Made by a program: the position numbers and the translations under genes. DNA of 64,000 bases from Xenorhabdus koppenhoeferi (lineage in GTDB: Bacteria > Pseudomonadota > Gammaproteobacteria > Enterobacterales > Enterobacteriaceae), in contig NZ_FPBJ01000008.1 in assembly GCF_900116635.1 (NCBI RefSeq), positions 37,770 to 101,769 on the forward strand, in the 5' to 3' direction. Of this stretch, positions 9,321 through 19,890 are shown piece by piece; position 1 is the first letter of the stretch, and the number at the start of each line of letters is the position of its first letter. Under the pieces are notes generated by a model. It saw only the letters and a list, made by a program, of their open reading frames with translations. It was not told where the DNA came from and did no database searches.

Positions 9321-9658
9321 AGCATAATATATGTTGAAGTTAACAAAAGGAGCGGGAGTCACCACTCCCGCTGATTCTAATGATATCTTTTCAATGAAAT
9401 AAAATTCAATCATCACACCAAAAATCTCCTCCATCACAAAATATTCCTCTATTATTGATCTCGTTATCATCAAGAACGCTATTACAAAGCGCCTATAAAT
9501 AATAAAATTAATTAATACTTAATTTGTAATTGAACAAAATACCACCTATATCAAATAGATTTTGAGTGACATTTTTCATGAGGAATATAGTTTTCCAAAA
9601 TTCGTGCTACGATATAAATCTTAGCCCATGAATATGGGCAGACAATGGAGTATTATTT
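9321..9658. other. Intergenic stretch after the integrase remnant
   Basis: Contains the hairpin at 9351-9372 and the promoter region of the PliI-like gene. No further integrase sequence or gene seen. Confidence 0.5.
9351..9372 (+). terminator. Strong hairpin after the integrase remnant
   Basis: Perfect 9-bp GC-rich stem (AGCGGGAGT / ACTCCCGCT) with a CACC loop, 30 bases after the remnant's stop codon. No immediate T-run, so terminator activity is likely but not certain. Confidence 0.6.
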
Positions 9659-10138
9659 ATGCGTATAAGTAACATCATGAAAAATATTGCCGTTTTCTCT
9701 CTAATCACCCTATCGTTATCAACACCAGTAATTGCAAAAAATGGGACATTGATTCACTTGCCTGATACACGGTTTGCAGTCCTGTCAGTGGGTGATCTGG
9801 AAAATGCCTCAGCTGGTAGCTATTCCATCGCCGTTTTCAGAGATAAAGAACTCATAGATTTTGAAACCGGAGAGATTTTTTCCCGGGATGGTTCAGTGTT
9901 CGATGACAACAATAAACCGAGAATTACCTTTGCTGATATTGATGGAGATGGTTCCAAAGAATTGGTTGTATCCAAACTCTCAGCGGGTTCTGGAAATTAT
10001 CTTGAAGTCGATGCTCTCAAAATTACTGATAAAAATGTCAAACTTCTCGTCCGCATTAACATCAATGGTAAAAATGATCCTATAAAATCACTCCGTGCCC
10101 TATGTAAAAGAGACAAATGTGGGGAACAGGAAAACTAA
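9659..10138 (+). CDS. Secreted PliI-like protein (candidate periplasmic inhibitor of I-type lysozyme)
   Basis: 159 residues with a signal peptide (hydrophobic 9-22, likely cleavage after VIAK or VIA near residue 26), so it should be periplasmic. The mature part has ASAGSYSIAVFRD, then DIDGDGSKELVVSKLSAGSG, a layout I associate with PliI, the inhibitors of invertebrate-type lysozymes. DIDGDGSKE also resembles a calcium-binding loop. The ATG at 9659 has GGAG eight bases upstream. Two cysteines near the C-terminus (CKRDKC) could pair. The family call is from motif memory only; a generic FG-GAP-like protein is the alternative. Confidence 0.55.
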   Translation: MRISNIMKNIAVFSLITLSLSTPVIAKNGTLIHLPDTRFAVLSVGDLENASAGSYSIAVFRDKELIDFETGEIFSRDGSVFDDNNKPRITFADIDGDGSKELVVSKLSAGSGNYLEVDALKITDKNVKLLVRININGKNDPIKSLRALCKRDKCGEQEN

Positions 10139-10253
10139 TAAACATATTCTCAATAAGTTCGATTTTTCACTGAGATCCAACGCAAACAATTAATAATGTA
10201 CTATTGTTTATATTATCAACACTATCATGGTCATAGTCGATCAAGAGGAAATT

Positions 10254-10625
10254 ATGAAACGTCTTTTACTGCCACTTTTCCTTATCCCATTTTTCTCTTA
10301 TGCCGCTCATGCGAATATCAATAAAACAGCAGAAACTTACTGTGATTTATTTGGAAAAGCCTCTGTAGATGCATTCAAAACTAACGATTCACCAGATGTA
10401 ATAGCTCAGAGAGTTTTCAGTAAGTTGAATTATAAGGGATTTGATCTTAAAGAAATCCATAGCAACAAGGATGAGTTTATTGCTTCTATCAAACAAACTG
10501 TCACCGAAGTCAGAAAAAATAAGCGGACATTTCCAAACAACCAGAATTTTGACGAATCACTGGATAAATCCGTCAAAGCATGTAAAGAAAAAACAAGGCA
10601 TGCTTTATCCCAAAGTATCAAATAA
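10254..10625 (+). CDS. Small secreted protein of unknown function
   Basis: 123 residues starting at the ATG at 10254, which follows an AGAGG ribosome site; an upstream in-frame ATG at 10227 would spoil the signal peptide. MKRLLLPLFLIPFFSYAAHA is a clear Sec signal with cleavage after AHA. The mature protein is about 100 residues, helical and charged, with two cysteines (in TYCDLFG and KACKEKT) that may form a disulfide. It follows the PliI-like gene by 115 bases and may share its transcript. I do not recognise the family. Confidence 0.7.
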   Translation: MKRLLLPLFLIPFFSYAAHANINKTAETYCDLFGKASVDAFKTNDSPDVIAQRVFSKLNYKGFDLKEIHSNKDEFIASIKQTVTEVRKNKRTFPNNQNFDESLDKSVKACKEKTRHALSQSIK

Positions 10626-10633
10626 ATGCTTAT

Positions 10634-10664
10634 GAGCGACTGACTCACGTCGTCGCTCTATTTT
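10634..10664 (+). terminator. Terminator after the small secreted-protein gene
   Basis: Stem GAGCGAC / GTCGCTC followed by TATTTTG, nine bases after the stop codon. Confidence 0.7.
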
Positions 10665-10721
10665 GTTGAGCTATCAGATTTAAATCATCATTAATATAAT
10701 ATTTTTATAAGATATGAAAAC

Positions 10722-10750
10722 AACTAAAGGGCTATTAAATCCCTTTAGTT
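10722..10750. terminator. Hairpin between convergent small genes
   Basis: Perfect 10-bp stem AACTAAAGGG / CCCTTTAGTT with a 9-nt loop. On the minus strand it is followed by GTTTTC, so it may end the coiled-coil/HTH transcript from the right. Confidence 0.7.
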
Positions 10751-10824
10751 AAAATAATGAATTCGATTTATTACAGTGCAATTATTCTATTTTAACACCA
10801 CACGCCTTACCATTTTAGCTGGCT

Positions 10825-11139
10825 TTACCTTATACCTTGATGACTCAGTAATGATAACTTTTCTTCAACACTCAACCGATCAAATTCAGCGCCTAGTTTG
10901 TTCATTTCATTTAAAATACGGGATAAGTTTTCATCATCCAGTGTCAATTGCGCCGCAATAAAAAATAGAATATGTAGGTTAAGATCACGAGGTTTCCCCC
11001 CCCCCGTATATTTTCGCCATTGGTTACTATTAGATACCCCAGCTAATTCAGCCATTTGTTGACCAGTAAATTGTAATCTAAATTTCAGATCAGCCAGGTC
11101 ATTTGTTGAAGGAGGTATGTAATTTTCAATTAAGCGCAT
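10825..11139 (-). CDS. Small phage-like helix-turn-helix protein with an internal 10-bp homopolymer
   Basis: About 104 residues from the ATG at 11139 (MRLIENYIPPS); a start at 11175 adds 12. FTGQQMAELAGVSNSNQWRKY looks like a helix-turn-helix, so it may bind DNA. Immediately after it the codons for Thr-Gly-Gly-Gly contain ten consecutive G on the coding strand (10996-11005). Gain or loss of one base would truncate the protein after about 48 residues, removing the helical C-terminal half. It lies eight bases or more downstream of a coiled-coil membrane protein gene and is probably co-transcribed with it. Function unknown. Confidence 0.65.
   Translation of the reverse strand: MRLIENYIPPSTNDLADLKFRLQFTGQQMAELAGVSNSNQWRKYTGGGKPRDLNLHILFFIAAQLTLDDENLSRILNEMNKLGAEFDRLSVEEKLSLLSHQGIR
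10996..11005. repeat. Ten-base C/G homopolymer inside a coding region
   Basis: Uninterrupted run of ten C on the plus strand (ten G in the sense of the HTH gene). Such tracts are prone to slipped-strand change and are very unusual in this AT-rich DNA. Confidence 0.9.
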
Positions 11140-11182
11140 ACATTTTCCATTTAAAGATGGGGCAAATCGCCCCATACATGAA

Positions 11183-11452
11183 TCAACCCATAAAAATATA
11201 CTTTATGGCTGCAATAACAACCGCAACCCCAACTGTAACGATCAATTTTTTCAGCCAATCCATATCGTTTTTGATAGACGTAAGATCAGCTTTCAGATTA
11301 TTTTCAGTCTGCCTTAAATCTTCTTTTGTAGCTACACTTATATTCTGTAAATCCGCAATAATTTCTACAATTTTCTCGGCTTGTACCTCATCCATACCGG
11401 ATTCTTTCAGAGATTTAATCGCATTATGTATATTCATCGTTATGACTGTCAT
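11183..11452 (-). CDS. Coiled-coil protein with C-terminal membrane anchor (DUF1640/CCDC90-like)
   Basis: 89 residues: a short helical N-terminus (residues 7-40, with MDEVQAEKIVEII), a coiled coil around ATKEDLRQTENNLKADL, and one C-terminal hydrophobic segment (about 69-87) ending in IFMG. This layout is that of DUF1640/CCDC90-like proteins often found near phage genes. The ATG at 11452 follows GAGGATG. The downstream HTH gene begins within 45 bases, so the two look like an operon. Role unknown; a membrane-tethered partner of the HTH protein is only a guess. Confidence 0.6.
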   Translation of the reverse strand: MTVITMNIHNAIKSLKESGMDEVQAEKIVEIIADLQNISVATKEDLRQTENNLKADLTSIKNDMDWLKKLIVTVGVAVVIAAIKYIFMG

Positions 11453-12349
<897 letters not shown>

Positions 12350-12352
12350 TGA

Positions 12353-12683
12353 AAATTGAGAATTATTACAAAAATATACTTGCGTTAAATAAACATTAAA
12401 AATCTCCCATGAACTTTAAATCCAAATATTTTATTAATATAAAACTTTAAAATCATTTTTATTCATTCCTCACCTGTCGTCTACTTTATATTCTCAGTTA
12501 CTATTAGTTCTCATTTGCATGCCTGTTTCCTCAAATTACTGTGATTTATTGATATGACATGATAATATTAACATCTGCTATATTCATTCCGCATTCCCAA
12601 AAACAGATGGAAATGTGATTCTAATTTCTGTAGTCCACAAATACATAACCTAATTTTTTCTTAAATAAAAGAGAGGGCTATAT
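12353..12683. other. AT-rich gap before the GhoS-like gene
   Basis: No gene or strong dyad seen. It presumably contains the promoter of the next gene. Confidence 0.5.
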
Positions 12684-12998
12684 ATGTTTAATTACATGGT
12701 TCGTGTTGAAATCTTTGGTGCAACTTTAAAAGAATACAGTTACCTGAATGAATCAATGGGAATAATTGATTTTAGGAACACAATTAGATACAATACCGGA
12801 GAATTAATGGCTTTACCTACCGGATCTTACGTTGGAATTTCGTCAAATTCTGCGGCAGAGATCAGGGAAAAAGTTAAAAAGTTAGCAAGCCCATTATCCT
12901 CAAAACCTGTTTCTATATTTGTTTGTCGCTATAGTGATTGGGCTGCTTTTCTGTATTCTGCATCTGTATCCTCATTAACTGCCGAATCCGAATCCTAA
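12684..12998 (+). CDS. GhoS/DUF2622-like small protein without a visible toxin partner
   Basis: 104 residues. MFNYMVRVEIFGATLKEY, then SYLNESMGIIDFRNTIRY, ALPTGSYVGISS and an alternating strand region follow the pattern Y-VRVE...Y..L...M...F...I...LP..Y of the DUF2622 family, which includes GhoS, the RNase-like antitoxin of type V toxin-antitoxin pairs. GhoS cleaves ghoT mRNA. No GhoT-like 57-residue membrane peptide is seen next to it. The ATG follows GAGAGGG. It is a single-gene unit closed by a strong terminator. Homology is weak and from memory; DNA-binding or other ferredoxin-fold roles are possible. Confidence 0.5.
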   Translation: MFNYMVRVEIFGATLKEYSYLNESMGIIDFRNTIRYNTGELMALPTGSYVGISSNSAAEIREKVKKLASPLSSKPVSIFVCRYSDWAAFLYSASVSSLTAESES

Positions 12999-13017
12999 TT
13001 TAGTTTCACATTTTTAT

Positions 13018-13055
13018 AAGCTGGATCTCCCATAAAAGATTTGGGAGACCAGCTT
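13018..13055 (+). terminator. Terminator after the GhoS-like gene
   Basis: Long stem AAGCTGG-CTCCCA / TGGGAG-CCAGCTT with a small bulge and a 9-nt loop, 20 bases after the stop codon. Confidence 0.75.
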
Positions 13056-13207
13056 TATGGTATTTCTACAATAATATATATTTTAAGAAAAAGTATTTTT
13101 ATTAAATAAATATTATGCTGATTAGAAAAAAGATTGGATTACTTTAGTGGCGAAGTTGAACTCAAAAATTGATCGGTTTTGCAGAAAGATTTTTTACAAC
13201 AATAAAA

Positions 13208-13233
13208 TAACGGGAACCATTAAGCTCCCGTTA
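13208..13233 (-). terminator. Terminator of icd
   Basis: Stem AACGGGA / TCCCGTT downstream of the icd stop on the minus strand, followed there by TTATTTTATTG. Confidence 0.8.
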
Positions 13234-13254
13234 TCTATTCAGTTAAACAATCAA

Positions 13255-14508
13255 TCACATGTGGGAAATGATTTCATCACCGAATTCGCTACATTTCAGC
13301 AGCTTAGCTCTATCCATCAGGCGTTCAAAATCATAAGTCACGGTCTTAGCCGCGATTGCACCTTCCATTCCCTTAACGATTAGGTCAGCCGCTTCGAACC
13401 ATCCCATGTGGCGCAGCATCATTTCTGCGGAAAGGATAACTGAGCCAGGGTTTACTTTATCCTGACCAGCATACTTAGGCGCAGTACCATGTGTTGCTTC
13501 GAACAATGCACACTCATCACCAATGTTTGCGCCTGGAGCAATACCGATACCACCAACTTGAGCTGCTAATGCATCAGAAATGTAATCGCCGTTCAGGTTC
13601 ATACATGCGATAACATCATACTCTGCTGGACGCAGGAGAATTTGCTGCAAGAAAGCATCTGCAATGACATCTTTAATGATAATGTCTTTACCGTTCTTAG
13701 GATTCTTGATTTTAACCCATGGGCCACCATCTAGCAGCTCTCCACCAAAATCAGTGCGAGCCAGTTCATAACCCCAGTCTTTAAAGGCACCTTCAGTAAA
13801 TTTCATGATATTGCCTTTGTGAACCAAAGTCACCGACTCACGATCATTATCAATGGCGTATTCAATCGCTGCACGTACCAAACGCTTAGTGCCTTCTTCT
13901 GAACAAGGTTTCACGCCAATACCGCATTGTTGAGGGAAACGAATCTTATTAACACCCATTTCATCCTGTAGGAATTTAATAACTTTATCCGCTTCTGCTG
14001 AACCTGCTTTCCACTCAATACCCGCATAAATATCTTCTGCATTTTCGCGGAAAATGACCATATCAGTCAATTCAGGCTGCTTAACAGGACTTGGCGTACC
14101 TTGATAGTAACGGACTGGGCGCAGGCAGACATATAGATCCAATTGCTGACGCAGTGCAACGTTCAGTGAGCGGATACCGCCACCAACTGGTGTTGTCAGC
14201 GGGCCTTTGATGGCAACGCGGTATTCACGGATCAGATTCAAAGTTTCATCCGGTAACCAGACATCTTTGCCATATACATGGGTGGATTTTTCACCCGTGT
14301 AGATTTCCATCCAAGAAATTTTGCGCTCATCGCTATAAGCTTTTTGAACTGCAGCATCAACAACTTTAAGCATGACCGGCGTAACATCAACACCAATGCC
14401 ATCCCCTTCGATATAAGGGATTACAGGGTTATTCGGAACATTTAATTTACCTTTGGCATCAATAGTAATTTTTTTACCTTCCGTCGGAACAACTACTTTG
14501 CTTTCCAT
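13255..14508 (-). CDS. icd: NADP-dependent isocitrate dehydrogenase Icd
   Basis: TCA-cycle enzyme oxidising isocitrate to 2-oxoglutarate with CO2 and NADPH. 417 residues (E. coli 416), with [13 protein letters not shown] containing Ser114, the counterpart of the serine phosphorylated by AceK to divert flux to the glyoxylate shunt. [34 protein letters not shown] and HGTAPKYAG are conserved active-site and cofactor segments. It is divergent from rluE, as in E. coli. The 3' end of icd is a known prophage integration site (e14) and here faces an accessory region, but I see no duplicated icd end. Confidence 0.97.
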   Translation of the reverse strand: MESKVVVPTEGKKITIDAKGKLNVPNNPVIPYIEGDGIGVDVTPVMLKVVDAAVQKAYSDERKISWMEIYTGEKSTHVYGKDVWLPDETLNLIREYRVAIKGPLTTPVGGGIRSLNVALRQQLDLYVCLRPVRYYQGTPSPVKQPELTDMVIFRENAEDIYAGIEWKAGSAEADKVIKFLQDEMGVNKIRFPQQCGIGVKPCSEEGTKRLVRAAIEYAIDNDRESVTLVHKGNIMKFTEGAFKDWGYELARTDFGGELLDGGPWVKIKNPKNGKDIIIKDVIADAFLQQILLRPAEYDVIACMNLNGDYISDALAAQVGGIGIAPGANIGDECALFEATHGTAPKYAGQDKVNPGSVILSAEMMLRHMGWFEAADLIVKGMEGAIAAKTVTYDFERLMDRAKLLKCSEFGDEIISHM

Positions 14509-14612
14509 TAACCTCTCCTTTCAAATAAGCGCAATGCCTTGTTAAATTTTTGTAAGGGACGTGTCAATACTACTTGAATATTCTGCAAACGCCAATGGCC
14601 ACAGTTTTAAGG

Positions 14613-14618
14613 TATAAT
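14613..14618 (+). promoter_or_regulatory. Likely -10 box of rluE
   Basis: A TATAAT hexamer 31 bases before the chosen ATG at 14649. A start near 14625 would exclude the in-frame start codons at 14574 and 14595. No good -35 is visible. Confidence 0.5.
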
Positions 14619-14648
14619 ACGCACCCTAATTTTTCGCGATGGCTTATC

Positions 14649-15278
14649 ATGACAAATATCTCTTTTAAAAAACCACAAATTAACCGATTCAGCCAAAGAA
14701 AAAAGGGCAATACTGCAAAAAAATTAATAGCCCCCAGACGGGTGTTAGTATTTAACAAACCTTATGATGTTTTGCCCCAATTCACCGATGAAATGGGAAG
14801 AACAACATTAAAAGATTTTATTCCGTTTACTGATGTTTATGCCGCAGGTCGTCTGGATCGTGATAGTGAAGGGCTGCTAGTATTGACCAATGATGGCAAA
14901 TTACAGGCTAAATTGGCGCAACCACATAAAAAAACAGCTAAAATTTATTATGTTCAGGTTGAAGGTATTCCTGATGAATCTGCCCTGAATAAATTACGCT
15001 GTGGCATCACGTTAAAAGATGGCCCGACTCTGCCTGCCGGTGCTGAGTTGGTAGAAGAACCAGAATGGCTCTGGGAGCGAACACCTCCCATCAGGGAACG
15101 GAAAAGCATCCCTGTAAGCTGGCTCAAAATTACCCTGCATGAAGGCCGTAACCGTCAAGTGCGCAGAATGACAGCCCATGTCGGCTTTCCTACATTGCGC
15201 TTAATCCGTTTCAGTATGGGTTCAATACAATTGGGAACATTATCCCCAGGGGAATGGAGAGAAATTAATTTTGTTTAG
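14649..15278 (+). CDS. rluE: 23S rRNA pseudouridine(2457) synthase RluE
   Basis: Isomerises U2457 of 23S rRNA to pseudouridine. The RsuA-family catalytic motif [18 protein letters not shown] contains the essential aspartate, and [15 protein letters not shown] plus [20 protein letters not shown] match E. coli RluE closely. The start at 14649 gives 209 residues (E. coli 217) and agrees with the TATAAT box just upstream. No S4 domain is present, as usual for RluE. The stop overlaps the start of a nudJ remnant, preserving the old rluE-nudJ arrangement. Confidence 0.93.
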   Translation: MTNISFKKPQINRFSQRKKGNTAKKLIAPRRVLVFNKPYDVLPQFTDEMGRTTLKDFIPFTDVYAAGRLDRDSEGLLVLTNDGKLQAKLAQPHKKTAKIYYVQVEGIPDESALNKLRCGITLKDGPTLPAGAELVEEPEWLWERTPPIRERKSIPVSWLKITLHEGRNRQVRRMTAHVGFPTLRLIRFSMGSIQLGTLSPGEWREINFV

Positions 15279-15342
15279 TCCACACGTTACCGTTGCTTGT
15301 ATTGTATATGCAGAAAACAAGTTCTTGATTGAAAGAGCATGA
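15271..15342 (+). pseudogene. nudJ: nudJ remnant (5' stump only)
   Basis: A TTG overlapping the rluE stop begins about 22 codons encoding [19 protein letters not shown], then ERA and a stop. E. coli NudJ starts [20 protein letters not shown], and nudJ lies exactly between rluE and mnmA there. The remaining ~130 codons, including the Nudix box, are gone, and only 71 bases separate the stump from mnmA. NudJ hydrolyses thiamine pyrophosphate (HMP-PP) and nucleoside triphosphates, so that activity is lost here unless another Nudix enzyme covers it. Confidence 0.85.
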
Positions 15343-15413
15343 AGACGTTTGATGCACCTAAACTGCCAACGTGTTAGAGTATTGCGTTTGTTTTTTCCGC
15401 AGTGAGATTATCC

Positions 15414-16517
15414 ATGTCAGATAACAGCCAGAAAAAAGTCATTGTCGGAATGTCCGGCGGTGTTGATTCATCAGTTTCCGCCTACCTTCTGCAACAGCAG
15501 GGCTATCAGGTAGCTGGGCTGTTCATGAAAAACTGGGAAGAAGACGATGGTGAAGAGTATTGCTCGGCTGCTGTTGATCTTGCTGATGCCCAAGCAGTTT
15601 GTGACAAATTGGGCCTTGAACTGCATACCATCAATTTTGCAGCCGAATATTGGGACAATGTATTCGAACATTTTCTTGCTGAATATAAAGCAGGCAGAAC
15701 ACCCAACCCAGACATTCTTTGCAATAAAGAAATTAAATTCAAAGCATTTCTAGAATTCGCGGCTGAAGATTTAGGGGCTGACTACATCGCAACAGGTCAT
15801 TATGTCCGCCGTCAGGATGTAAAGGGCATCAGTCAATTGCTCCGTGGCCTGGATGGCAATAAAGATCAAAGTTATTTTCTATATACTTTAAGCCATCAGC
15901 AAGTTGCCAAGAGTCTATTTCCAATTGGAGAATTGGAAAAACCCGAAGTACGCCGCATTGCCAAAGAAATCGGTCTGATCACAGCAAAGAAAAAAGATTC
16001 AACCGGTATCTGCTTTATCGGTGAGCGTAAATTCCGTGATTTTCTTGGGCGCTATCTCCCTGCCCAGCCGGGTTCAATTGTTACAGTGGATGGAGAGACT
16101 ATCGGTCAGCATTCTGGCTTAATGTATCATACACTTGGTCAACGTAAAGGGCTGGGGATCGGCGGAACCAAAGATGGTGGTGAAGAACCATGGTATGTTG
16201 TTGATAAGAATGTCGAAAATAATATGCTAATTGTCGCCCAAGGTCATGAACATCCTCGCCTGATGTCTATCGGTCTGATTGCTCAGCAACTTCATTGGAT
16301 TGATCGCCAACCACTAAAAACAGAGATTCGTTGTGAAGTGAAAACACGTTATCGTCAGCATGATATTCCTTGTACTGTCGTTCCCCTGAGCGAAGATAAA
16401 ATTGAAGTTCGTTTTGATAGCCCTGTTGCCGCTGTCACCCCCGGTCAATCAGCCGTATTTTATCAAGGTGAAATCTGTCTTGGCGGTGGTGTGATCGAAC
16501 AACGTATACAGGAGTAA
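15414..16517 (+). CDS. mnmA: tRNA-specific 2-thiouridylase MnmA
   Basis: Adds sulfur to U34 of tRNA-Lys, -Glu and -Gln with sulfur relayed by TusE. The PP-loop [15 protein letters not shown] starts near residue 13. The catalytic cysteines lie in [13 protein letters not shown] and [12 protein letters not shown]. The ATG at 15414 gives 367 residues (E. coli 368); a GTG at 15402 would add four. It is followed directly by hflD (GTG at 16520), as in E. coli. Confidence 0.97.
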   Translation: MSDNSQKKVIVGMSGGVDSSVSAYLLQQQGYQVAGLFMKNWEEDDGEEYCSAAVDLADAQAVCDKLGLELHTINFAAEYWDNVFEHFLAEYKAGRTPNPDILCNKEIKFKAFLEFAAEDLGADYIATGHYVRRQDVKGISQLLRGLDGNKDQSYFLYTLSHQQVAKSLFPIGELEKPEVRRIAKEIGLITAKKKDSTGICFIGERKFRDFLGRYLPAQPGSIVTVDGETIGQHSGLMYHTLGQRKGLGIGGTKDGGEEPWYVVDKNVENNMLIVAQGHEHPRLMSIGLIAQQLHWIDRQPLKTEIRCEVKTRYRQHDIPCTVVPLSEDKIEVRFDSPVAAVTPGQSAVFYQGEICLGGGVIEQRIQE

Positions 16518-16519
16518 TT

Positions 16520-17146
16520 GTGGCTAAAAATTATTATGATATTACACTGGCATTGGCAGGTATCTGCCAGTCAGGCCGTCTGGTACAAACACTTGCCCAT
16601 GAAGGCCAGTGTGATACTGATTCTTTTGAAATAATGGTCAACAGTATCTTGAATATGAACCCTACATCTACTCAGGATGTTTTTGGCAACAATGCCTGTA
16701 ACCTGCGCATTGGTCTTGATGCCATGCTGGGCATGTTCAACACATCGCACAGGGGTGTTTCAGCTGATCTGACTCGCTATGTACTGAGCTTGATGGCGCT
16801 GGAGCGCTATCTAAGCAAAAATCAGTCTGCAGCCAATGAACTGGCAAATCGCATCAGCCAGTTAGAACGTCAGCAAACCTACTTCGAACCTATGTCAGAG
16901 GGAATATTCAATGCCCTTGCTGGAATTTATGTTGATGTTATCAGTCCATTAGGGCCTCGCATCCAGGTTACAGGCTCACCTGACGTATTGCGTAATCCAT
17001 TAATTCAGGCAAAAATCAGAACCGCTTTATTGGCGGGTATTCGCTGTGTTGTTTTATGGAAACAAGTCGGCGGCAACCGCTTACAAATTATGTTTTCTCG
17101 TCAAAGCCTGAGCCGACAAGCAAAAGATATTCTTGCTCATTGCTAA
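16520..17146 (+). CDS. hflD: High-frequency lysogenization protein HflD
   Basis: Membrane-associated helical protein of 208 residues that, in E. coli, binds phage lambda CII and speeds its degradation; its normal housekeeping role is not settled. The sequence aligns end to end with E. coli HflD (213), including YYDITLALAGICQSGRLVQ. It starts with GTG two bases after the mnmA stop, so translation is likely coupled, and lies just before purB. Confidence 0.93.
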   Translation: MAKNYYDITLALAGICQSGRLVQTLAHEGQCDTDSFEIMVNSILNMNPTSTQDVFGNNACNLRIGLDAMLGMFNTSHRGVSADLTRYVLSLMALERYLSKNQSAANELANRISQLERQQTYFEPMSEGIFNALAGIYVDVISPLGPRIQVTGSPDVLRNPLIQAKIRTALLAGIRCVVLWKQVGGNRLQIMFSRQSLSRQAKDILAHC

Positions 17147-18568
<1,422 letters not shown>

Positions 18569-19206
18569 TGTTGCTATTCAATAGATTTTAAGTTGCAATC
18601 AAGCTGTAACCAAGCTGTAACTTAAAGCTAAAAAATTATCCCCTTGGGTATGGGTGAAATCTGTTTCGTTCATACCCAACACGAGAATTTCCATTTAAAG
18701 GTGCACTTCAATTTACCGTTCAACGGTAAGTCAATAACCTCTTCAGCTTACTGTTTTTAATATTACTCAATCAATTATTCAAACACATAACTCGCAATGT
18801 TAGTTAGGACATTGATAACGATATCCGTCGTTTTTCAAGTTTTAACTGTGTTGTACTCACTCCTTTATCGTCGTACTACAATTCGAAATTCTATTGGATA
18901 TATATAGTGAAAACTTGCCTACAAAGCCAATAAAACTGAGGGCTGAAAGATAGTGAAGTTCTAACCTGGCAAGAATGCAATTCTATATAAAATATAAATA
19001 AATTGTAAATGCATTGGTTATTTTAATCTAAATGTTTGTTTTTAAATGCTCCGTTCATTAACATACCAATAAAGGATAAATTGTGACTATACTTAGTCTA
19101 GCCAATAATATATTTATGATCTCATTTAATCTTTATTGACGAAACTGACTAATTAGCTATTTTAAATTTATTTAGTAAACATTATTGATTAGCATAAGGA
19201 ATCACT
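18569..19206. other. Intergenic region between purB and phoP
   Basis: About 640 bases without a gene. It holds an 11-bp tandem repeat (CAAGCTGTAAC at 18600-18621), a perfect 9-bp dyad TTGGGTATG / CATACCCAA at 18644-18679, and the phoP promoter region. I found no convincing PhoP box by eye. Confidence 0.55.
18644..18679 (+). terminator. Inverted repeat after purB
   Basis: Perfect 9-bp arms with an 18-nt loop and no T-run. It might end the purB transcript or act as an operator. Confidence 0.4.
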
Positions 19207-19890
19207 ATGCGGATATTGATCGTTGAAGATAACGCATTACTTCGCCATCACTTAACCGTACAATTGCGGGATATAGGGCATCAAGTCGATGCTGCGGAGA
19301 ATGCCAAAGAGGCTGATTATTATCTTAAAGAAAGTCATCCTGACATTGCTATCGTCGATTTAGGGTTGCCGGGAGAAGATGGCCTTAGTATGTTACGTCG
19401 CTGGCGTAATGAACAGATTAATTTACCTATCCTTGTACTTACTGCACGTGAAAGCTGGCAAGAGAAAGTCACTGTGCTAAATGCAGGAGCAGATGACTAT
19501 GTAACCAAGCCTTTCCATTTAGAAGAGATTAACGCTCGTATACAAGCATTAATGCGGCGTAATAGTGGATTGGCTTCACAAGTTGTTGCCCTTTCTCCTT
19601 TTCTTATTGATCTTTCTCGGAAAGAGTTTTCAATCAATAACACCAATATCAAATTGACTGCTTTTGAATATACCATTATCGAAACCTTGATGCGCAATAA
19701 CGGTAAAGTTGTCAGTAAAGAATCACTAATGCGCCAGTTATACCCAGATGCTGAATTACGCGAAAGTCATACAATTGATGTGTTGATGGGGCGATTGAGG
19801 AAAAAAATATTAAATGAATGGCCTGAAGAGGTCATTGTTACTGTCCGTGGTCAAGGGTATCGCTTTGATGTAAAAGAGCATAATGTTTAA
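19207..19890 (+). CDS. phoP: Response regulator PhoP
   Basis: OmpR-family regulator of the PhoP-PhoQ system that controls magnesium uptake, lipid A changes and antimicrobial-peptide resistance. The receiver domain (1-120) has the acidic pair ED near residue 8, phospho-acceptor Asp51 ([11 protein letters not shown]), LTAR and the lysine in DDYVTKPF. The C-terminal winged helix (about 130-223) ends [10 protein letters not shown]. 227 residues (E. coli 223). It overlaps phoQ by eight bases, so the two are translated together. Confidence 0.96.
   Translation: MRILIVEDNALLRHHLTVQLRDIGHQVDAAENAKEADYYLKESHPDIAIVDLGLPGEDGLSMLRRWRNEQINLPILVLTARESWQEKVTVLNAGADDYVTKPFHLEEINARIQALMRRNSGLASQVVALSPFLIDLSRKEFSINNTNIKLTAFEYTIIETLMRNNGKVVSKESLMRQLYPDAELRESHTIDVLMGRLRKKILNEWPEEVIVTVRGQGYRFDVKEHNV

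Noticed and set aside
13147..13383. 78-codon plus-strand frame across the icd 3' end
   Set aside because: Mostly antisense to icd and its terminator; no ribosome site.
19021..19206. PhoP box upstream of phoP
   Set aside because: TGTTT-like words are present but no pair has the required spacing and orientation.
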